From Anastatus disparis (Eukaryota; Arthropoda; Insecta; Hymenoptera; Eupelmidae): a DNA stretch of 64,000 nt. The translations under genes were made by a program, and so were the position numbers. Numbering within the stretch: position 1 is the first letter of the stretch; every line of letters begins with the position of its first letter. The DNA lies in assembly GCA_017163975.1 (NCBI GenBank), contig JAFFSR010000015.1, positions 2,052,501-2,116,500 of the forward strand. Direction: 5' to 3'. Shown piece by piece: positions 56,635 through 64,000 of this stretch. The notes under the pieces are model-generated. The model saw only the letters and a list, made by a program, of their open reading frames with translations. It searched no databases and was not told the DNA's origin.

Positions 56635-58463
56635 TTAAATATTTCCAACCAACGTAAATTCATCGTCATCCGAAAAACTTTTAACTTTTAATATTTCTCT
56701 ACTAATCGGTTCAACATAATGTCTTAGCCTGGTATTTGGTATAGTTTTTGCCAATTTGAAGCGCACACTGAGTTTTTGTTTATTTGCTTCTACTATTTTT
56801 TTTCAATATAATAAAATCTGGAAAAATAACGTACTATGTAATAAATATAGTAGATTATGACTGTTTTAATAAAAATTATTTTGTTTTACTTAATACTAGT
56901 TATATGATCCCGACAATATTCAAACATTTGCCAAGGAGTTTGTATTTGATTGTCTATAGGACGTTGCAGCGATGGCTTTCTTACTAATCGTTTAACAGTA
57001 GCACCAATGGCATCACAAGAGCTTTTACCGTGGCTTGTCGCAAAGAAATTGTGTGACTTTACTGTCAGTCCGAAATCTTCATAATGGTAACATAAATTAA
57101 TAAAATGATTCCTAAAAAAACAATATTGTCATGAGTGAATAAAATAATTTATAAAATTTTAATATTTATGATTTAGAGAAATCTATGTTATTTGTTTTTG
57201 TATTGAGTTGGAGCTGCATCTGAGTAATAAATTATGTTTTTGATCCATAGATACTGTTTTTTCAGAAAATTACAAACTTTTTCTTGAAATGTATGCACGG
57301 TGACTGCAATATGCACAAGCGAATCAGATATTATACAAATGCTTTGGACTTCAAGTTTATTATTATCTGGATGTTTGTAATAAATTACAAACGGATGCAA
57401 AGTTGCTTGCGTATTATTATAATAATAACCTTATGTCGAGTCTTGGCACACGAAAGAATAATTTTCTGCAAAGTCCATCAATACTATACAAGTATCTTGA
57501 TCTAAATTTGATTTACTTGTTTTCAAAAATAGTTTTTGACATTCACTTATATAATGATGAGGTAGCAAATTATAAATATGTGTAACTAGTTCTTCTAAGA
57601 ATTGCTCACGAGGTTCTTTTAAGTCATCTAAAGTGGTTCTAGAAACCTGTACTGTTTCTTCATTATTAATACGGGTTTTAGACTTCGAGCATATACTACT
57701 GGAGGAAGCCTCCCGGCTATTAACTGCGTTACAAGGCGAAGAAAGAAAAAGCCACTATTTTGGTACGTGCTATCTCTCTCTCACTTTCTTAGTGGGGAAC
57801 AGAAGCAGCCAATCAAATCAGGCTAGAGAGAAACAGCACGTACCAAAATAGAGGCTTTCTCTCTCTTTGCCTTGTAACGCTTGCTGCCATTCAGAGGCTT
57901 GCTCCAGTAGTATATGCTCGAAGGTTTTAGAAGACACCCATTGTTTAAAAGAAATGATATTTGAATTATTGTCAGTCACGTGCATTTCAAGATATTTACG
58001 AATTCCTTGCTTTCCCGGGCAGAAATCACATGTGTGTAACATGCATGATTTATTATCTAATGAACAAACGGATTCATTAATAATGTACCTGTAATTGATA
58101 CTTTTGTTCCAAGCAGCCAATCTCAATTTCACATTTTAATGCATTTCACACACGCAAACTGAGTGTGTACCAGGGTTACCAGCAAAACACATTCTCTTGG
58201 CCTGAGCTTAGCAAAAAATGAGAAACATGGTTTTTGTTCAGAATTTGATTCTTGGAACCAGATATTGTATAAATCTTTGGGGTCATACAGGAGAAAGCGC
58301 TTTCCCACTGGAATAGACTCAGCATTTAAAACTTTTTTCATAAAACATTCTCTCATGCCACTGCAAGGCCTACTGTTGCGATCATCATTATAGAAATCGA
58401 TAATTTCCTTTTTCACATCTTCCGAAATATGACAATAAGTTTTTCTCAAATGAGCTTGAAATG
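56635..58463 (-). pseudogene. DFAEN-superfamily gene, exons 2-4
   Basis: Exon 2 (58463-57192) holds FFAKLRPREC, a Cys/His block (CSLDNKSCMLHTCDFCPGKQ), LMDFAENYSF and YYSDAAPTQYKN. Exon 3 (57111-56890) holds HNFFATSHGKSSCDAIGATV. Exon 4 (56792-56635) ends VGNI and a stop. Acceptors are AG and the exon 3 donor is GTAAAA. Lesions are a TAA at 57431-57433 within exon 2, an AT in place of the GT donor at 57190-57191, and a hAT-like MITE (57683-57923). The D...D/HGK blocks suggest a DDE/RNase H-like transposase or a gene domesticated from one. The superfamily is multicopy in invertebrates; I know no name for it. Confidence 0.65.
57683..57923. mobile_element. 241-bp hAT-like MITE in exon 2
   Basis: The inverted ends CTTCGAGCATATACTACTGG and the complement run about 100 bp. 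The perfect 8-bp duplication GTTTTAGA lies at 57675-57682 and 57924-57931. An 8-bp duplication is the hAT hallmark. It interrupts the codons after ISFKQWVSSK. Confidence 0.88.
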
Positions 58464-59570
58464 CTGAAAAATAATACGTGTATTCGCAAAAAGTTATTTT
58501 CTTTTCTGTACAACGTATATTTAAACATGCAAGGTTATTTTTACAAAGATAAGCCTATAATAATTATGCTTCAGAATACCATAAAAACATATTAATTTTT
58601 GAAATTTGCAATATTTCAGACAAAAAAGTTACTACAGAATGAAAAATTTTTTGTCATTTTAACATAAAATTACATTTTAGAATAATAAAACATTTTTGTA
58701 TTGAAAATACGAAAAAAACTTTTGGAAATTTTAAAACGAGAAATTTACGTACAGATTTTTTAATATTACACAAAATTGTAAATAGTTTCTGTGTAATATT
58801 GAACGCAATGACTATTCAACAAATTGGCTTCAAAATTTCCAGATTTTAAATTTATGTATCTTTACAGGTTAATCTTTTCAGTTTTTATAGAGTATGTTTT
58901 GCAGAATATCCTAAAAAAAAGACACGATTCACATAGTTATATCAACCTATGCTTCTGAAAATTTTTTTGTATATTTTGGGTATCAAATGGAACCTCTTGA
59001 CAAATTTTTAACGAATCCTATTTTTTTTTTCATTGCAATTCATATAAAATGTCCCACATGTATTAAGTCCCAAAAAGTTTTAGTTTTTCGGATAATGCTA
59101 TATAATCTTTAGAACAGAGAGAAATTCTTTTAAATTAAAATGATTTTTTTACCTGGGTAAAATTAGTTGATATATAATCATATATAACTTATACACAATA
59201 ATATATAAGTTTATATATCAATATATTGCTATTCATATATAAGGATATACATGCTTGTATATTGTAAGTTATATATGACTATAGATAAACTGTTATTTTT
59301 CGAAAACACTAACTTTTTCGAAGAAATTCATTTAAAAATTGATACAGATTTACATATGATCTAAAAGCTATTACGAATCTATTTAGTAAACAATGGAAGA
59401 AAATATATAGTTATTCCAAGCTATAAAAGGAAGTAAATATTTATATACTTTTAAAGGGACGATTACATTCATGTAAATGCACAATATTACAAACAAAATA
59501 ACATTCCTAATAAATAGTCAACATAGTTAATTTTAATGCAATAATTTTTAATATTTCGTAGTGTTTTTTT
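58464..59570. other. Intron 1, downstream part (minus-strand sense)
   Basis: AT-rich intronic sequence of the DFAEN gene, bounded by the exon 2 acceptor at 58464. No other gene is seen. A run of TATA-rich motifs lies at 59165-59290. Confidence 0.5.
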
Positions 59571-61579
59571 CGAGGGGTTTCTCACTAAAATACTCATAGA
59601 AAAACTCTTCCGTACTCTCAAGCATTCTTTAGTTCTCATGCGTACTCTCCAATACTCTTTTGGCGAACGCTTTATGTAAATGAATACGAAAAAGTTTGAA
59701 AGAGATTTAATGAGTATGCAAGAGTAAGAATGAGTATTTGTAGAATACGAATGAATATTGAAAAGTATGCAAGAGTACCAATGAGTATTCAAGAGTACGC
59801 AAGAGTACAAATAGAATTTTAGTAATATTGATTTTATTATTTTATTGATTTTGACGATAAGTCATTTTATATCATGTTTGATAAATAGAACAGATCGTAA
59901 TAGATCTTATTAATATAACGCTGAATTCTGAGTCTATATCTAACAACCCATCTCTTTATCAATATTAGTTACGTTTACGTCAGAATTATTAATTATAACA
60001 AAGTTATAATTAAAAAAGAATGTACTTACATCAATTTATGAAATTTTCGTAGGTAAAACTTTTTCCGACTTTTTCTCAACAGGAGACAATGAAATTTTTC
60101 GTCAACTTTATGAAATATTATTACATTTCAATGTAGTGAGGACAAATAACTGGTTTTTATAATATTTTTGTAAAATAGTAATTCTAAAGGTTATATTTTT
60201 TCATTTTGCCAATATTTAATTTTTCTCAACTGTTTAAATTCAACTTTATCCCTTGCATAGATCAACTTTTTAATCTATTTTTGACTAGTAATTAACTTTT
60301 GGTAATAAGAATATTTTTTGTTGGGAATGACATGTATTATACAACTTATTTTTTGCCAAACATTATTTTTAATACTTAAATTTCTGATTTTATTTTCTGA
60401 AAAGTATTTATTTTTAAATAAAATAAATCGCAACATTTCTTGTTTAAAATTTCACGTAAAGCATACCTATATTTAGAAATAGTTAAATTTAAGCTACGAA
60501 TAATTAATAGATTTTGCCATCGTGCATAAGAAAAAATTACTTATTACGAGACTTATTATGCTATTATGTTTGGTATAAGCAATATTAAATACCTTATCAA
60601 AATTAAAAAAAAAATCTTATCGTGTTCAACCGGTAATATGTCAGTAAATAATTATATAAAATAAATAAAGTAATAGTGAAAACTATAAAAAATTGTAATC
60701 ATAAAAAGATGTGTTTTTATTGGACTAAACTACTTTGTTAAATATATAAAAATGCATTTTTATATATCTGTGTATTTTATAATTTAAAAATAGCCCTAAT
60801 AGAAATTTTGCTAACTAAAATGGTCGATTCATCAATTATTTTTTATTTAGTTTGATATTTACAATGTAGAAAATTAATTATTACTATTATTTTAATTATT
60901 TTAGAATATTACATAAAATATGTATATGAAATGTTACCAGTAACATACAAAATATTAATGTATCAGCTTATAATTCAAATTTCCTTTTTATTCACTATAT
61001 TATAAGCGAATTAATAGCTGGATTTATTTTATTAAAAATTAATGTAATAATCACTTATTTTGAGTAAAATTTTTTTATAATAACATTCAATTTCAAAATA
61101 ATTGAAATGTTACTTAAAATAATTTCTTACCTTATTTCACAATTTAATAATTAATTATTATTAATTAATTATTGATTGATTATTATCAACCTATTGACTC
61201 ATCGACCGATCTAGCTATCGATAGATTCATATATCAACTCATTGATTTATCAACCCATCGACCGATTAATTCATAAATATAACAACCCAAAATAACATAG
61301 ATTTATATTCAACTCAACTATTTATCAACTTATTGACCTATCATTCCATTAATCCAACGGTTCATCAACGAACCAATCAACTTTTTCCTCTTTAAACGTA
61401 TTAATCTATCAATCCATTGACCCATGCATTCGTCGACCCTTAGAATATCTCACTCAGCTGAGTCTTTTATCAAAAAACTTATTTATTTTCTTTATTAATT
61501 TCGTAATTTTGTAAATAATTAATTGCATTTTTATTATATATATAAAATTGTAAAAATCGATGTTTTAAGTTCTTTCTTT

Positions 61580-61635
<56 letters not shown>

Positions 61636-62031
61636 TATATGTTAAAAAAAAGAACTTGAAACATCGATTTTTTAAATGAATATTCTATCTAAAATTTCCG
61701 TACTCCTTAATCTTTTGAATATTCAATCATTTTTTTGGATACTCATTGTATTCTTTGCATGCTCTTTAATTATTTTGAATATTCATCTTACTCTTTGCAT
61801 ACTCTCTGATTTTTCAAATACTCAACTTACTCTTTGCATACTCTCTGATTTTTTCAAATACTCATCTTACTCTTTGCATACTCTTCGATTTTTTCGAATA
61901 CTCCTCTTACTCTTCGCATACTCTGATCAATTTTTAAACTCCAATACTCTTATAAAACTCTTGCGTACTCACAATACTCTTACAAAACTCTTACCACTCT
62001 TTGCAAGAGTATTTTAGTGAGAAGCCCCTCG
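59571..62031. mobile_element. 2.46-kb hAT-like foldback element in intron 1
   Basis: The ends CGAGGGGTTTCTCACTAAAA and the complement of the right terminus (TTTTAGTGAGAAGCCCCTCG) pair. The 8-bp GTTTTTTT flanks both sides (59563-59570 and 62032-62039). The arms contain short tandem repeats around ACTCTTGCATACTC (59585-59810 and 61700-62015). The interior includes CATCGACC-type repeats (61195-61440) and a (CA)n(TA)n run (61580-61637). Open frames in the arms reflect the repeats. No transposase is encoded. Confidence 0.75.
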
Positions 62032-62405
62032 GTTTTTTTCTTTATTTTTAAATTCTATATCAAATGAATGACTGACATGATTTATATGTGATGAATGAAG
62101 ATTGATAAATGGATTTTGTACAAGAGAAAAAATTAAATTCAAAATTTTACTGTAACAGAGCTTTAAAAAATATATATCATGATTTACGTAAAAAAGGTAT
62201 TAACGTACAAAAAGCAAAAAAGGCAAAAAATATGTCATAAATATCATTTTGAGTAAAATTAAATTCAATTTCACAATATGGCTGAAATATTACAATAGTA
62301 TTTTGAAAAAAGTATTTAAAAAATAATTAAAAGTATTTAAGATGTAATTCTAAAAAATTTCTCAGAAGTCAAAATAAGACTAATTAAAATAATATAAAAA
62401 CTTAC

Positions 62406-63480
62406 TGTCAGATTTCCTGAATTTAAGAGCCTCATTAAAAATGTAACGAGGACAGTTGAAGTATTTTTGAACTTCTGAATATTTCCAATGAGTAGGGACT
62501 AATGATAAGATTTCAATTTTCTGATTATTCTTTGATAGTTGTTTGTATCCTGATATTAAATTTTCAATAACATTTTTTAATGTTAATGAATCTTGATGAA
62601 TTTGTGTTAAATTTGAAAAATTAGGCAATTCAATGTCATAAGCTTGACTGATTGCAGTTGAAGCTTCATGCACAATATTTTCTAATACATTTACAACCTT
62701 CTTGGTAAATTTTTCATCATTTATTTTTTGTTTTTTTATTGGTGGAATACCAAATAATTCAAGCATTGAATGAACATCTTGTATCTTCTGGCTGTTAGTT
62801 TTAAAAGAAGATTGACTAGATTCTACAGGAGTACAGGTCTTACTATTTTCTGATAAAGTTTCTAGATTGTCAAAATTCAAAGCATTAGAATTTAGCGTTT
62901 CAAATTCGACTATTTTTGTTTTCATCCTATTAAAACATGAAGAACATACTTTAAATCCATATAACACCTGAATATTACAAGCTCTATTAATTTTATCTAT
63001 TGTTGCTCTATCTAACATCTGTAGATCTTTATTGATCGGTCGTCTGTGTTTGTTAAAAAGGTCACAACAATAATTGCATTTATTTTCAAATTTAGTTACT
63101 GCACAATGTAATTTATTAAAACATTTAGTACAAACTTTACAACCAGGAATTAATGTTGTATTACTAGCTTTCTCAAAATTTGTTGACATTTCCACATTTA
63201 TTACTCTTGAGTTTTTTTTAATACTATTTTCATGCCTTTTAAAAGGATCACAACATTTTTTAAATAAACTTGAATAATACTGTACATATTTCATAAAATG
63301 ATGCATACATATAACACCTTCAGTATTTTTTTGAAAACCCGGTTCACGATAACTCAGTAGAAGTAAATCATCATCTTTTATATCTCGCAATTTTAATATA
63401 GAATTATTTTCTGTGAATGTTTCACTATGACATTTACCGATTTCATTTGTCAATAAATTTTTGATACAACAATTCGCCAT
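62406..63480 (-). CDS. DFAEN-superfamily gene, exon 1 (zinc-finger-like N-terminus)
   Basis: This exon of 358 codons starts with ATG at 63478-63480 (MANCCIKNLL) and ends at a GTAAGT donor (62405 downwards); the phase matches the exon 2 acceptor at 58463/58464. An upstream in-frame ATG at 63546 is possible but encodes a hydrophobic, intron-like stretch. Two cysteine-rich modules are visible, CCDPFKRH with CKVCTKCFNKL and CNYCCDLFNKHRRP with FKVCSSCFNRM, each spaced like a C4/C2HC zinc module, followed by a Ser/Thr-rich linker and helices. Such modules usually bind DNA. The frame is undamaged, whereas exons 2-4 are not. Confidence 0.65.
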
Positions 63481-63591
63481 TATGGCAACACTGGTTGATT
63501 TATAAAAATCAAAATAATAACAGAAAAAAATTACTAGAAAGTTCACAGCGTTAAAATCATAGTCTTTTACTCAGGTCTGGAAAGTGAGATA

Positions 63592-63752
63592 GGCCCGACT
63601 TTATAATCGACACTTGGCACTCAGCACTCAGTTTATGTGTAAAAAACATCATTCTATCCTTGTTTTGCTTATGAAAGTAGAGTAAGATAGAATAATGTTT
63701 GTTACATGTAAACTGAGTGCTGAGTGCCAAGTGTCGACTATAAATTCGGGCC
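63592..63752. mobile_element. 161-bp palindromic MITE upstream of exon 1
   Basis: The ends GGCCCGACTTTATAATCGAC and the complement at 63732-63752 share about 45 bp, including CACTTGGCACTCAGCACTCA. The flanks are ATA on both sides (63589-63591, 63753-63755). It lies about 110 bp upstream of the exon 1 start codon and could affect its promoter. Confidence 0.75.
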
Positions 63753-63755
63753 ATA

Positions 63756-64000
63756 GTGGTCGGTGTAATTATAATATTCGTACTCAAATTTGTATTTTGC
63801 TTACTGGTCACTGCGAGCGCTGTATTATTTGCAAAATAGTAGTGATTCATAGCGCATATGCATATTTTAATAAGGCTGGAATTTATAGACGTGACTTAAA
63901 TATTGAGTATAACTTAGAACTTAAGGGTGGAGGCTCATAAGTAGAATAGAGACTGCCAAATAGAGACTGCGCAATAGAAATAACCAATCATCACTATTCG
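63756..64000. other. Window end, nothing recognised
   Basis: An open frame continues toward 63940 on the plus strand but has no conserved features and begins inside the MITE. Confidence 0.4.

Noticed and set aside
61676..62017. Hydrophobic 113-codon membrane protein
   Set aside because: It is composed of translated tandem CTCTTTGCATACT-type units in the foldback arm.

Overview
This is a very AT-rich eukaryotic window. Its features point to an arthropod, most likely an insect and possibly a hymenopteran: an SLC17-type transporter exon, a spliced BEN-domain gene, a Polinton/Maverick, a tRNA-derived SINE, a Gypsy retroelement and dense MITEs. The species is inference. There is no bacterial gene structure. 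Little of the DNA is host coding sequence, and most of the rest is layered mobile elements.

Layout. 1-6.4 kb: non-coding DNA with 385-bp TTAA-flanked MITEs, a 600-bp palindrome and one clean host exon of an SLC17-type phosphate/anion transporter (5517-5649, +). About 6.4-22.4 kb: a decayed large transposon with outer inverted repeats near 6.44-6.78 and 22.05-22.38 kb. It encodes a cysteine-rich/DFAEN-type putative transposase. It has been split by a SINE (7471-7801), a 9-kb repeat-armed foldback element (8352-17287, itself carrying three further nesting levels) and a 3.6-kb tandem-repeat element with no visible target duplication (17737-21319). 22.8-30.2 kb: MITEs, a possible solo LTR, a dead DDE/SWIM-type transposase, and a dead Gypsy-type element with a head-to-head palindrome before gag.

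31.7-54.7 kb: a minus-strand BEN-domain gene with good splice sites. One exon is interrupted by a 20,070-bp Polinton (33804-53873) bounded by perfect 6-bp target duplications (GTTGGT) and terminal inverted repeats beginning AGTAGGTAAACAA. The Polinton carries protein-primed DNA polymerase B, chromodomain integrase, packaging ATPase, adenovirus-type protease, a phospholipase A2-like/minor virion protein, penton-like and major capsid proteins and four further conserved or hypothetical genes. It is dead: stops, frameshifts and nested elements hit most core genes, and the ATPase has altered Walker motifs. A second exon of the same host gene carries a 160-bp TTAA MITE, and one splice donor is changed to AT.

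56.6-63.5 kb: a second, better preserved, spliced copy of the DFAEN superfamily (minus strand, four exons, about 825 codons). It has one premature stop, one mutated splice donor, a hAT-like MITE in exon 2 and a 2.46-kb foldback element in intron 1. The region therefore records many rounds of insertion. Several insertions can be dated relative to one another because removing each restores an interrupted reading frame or repeat unit.
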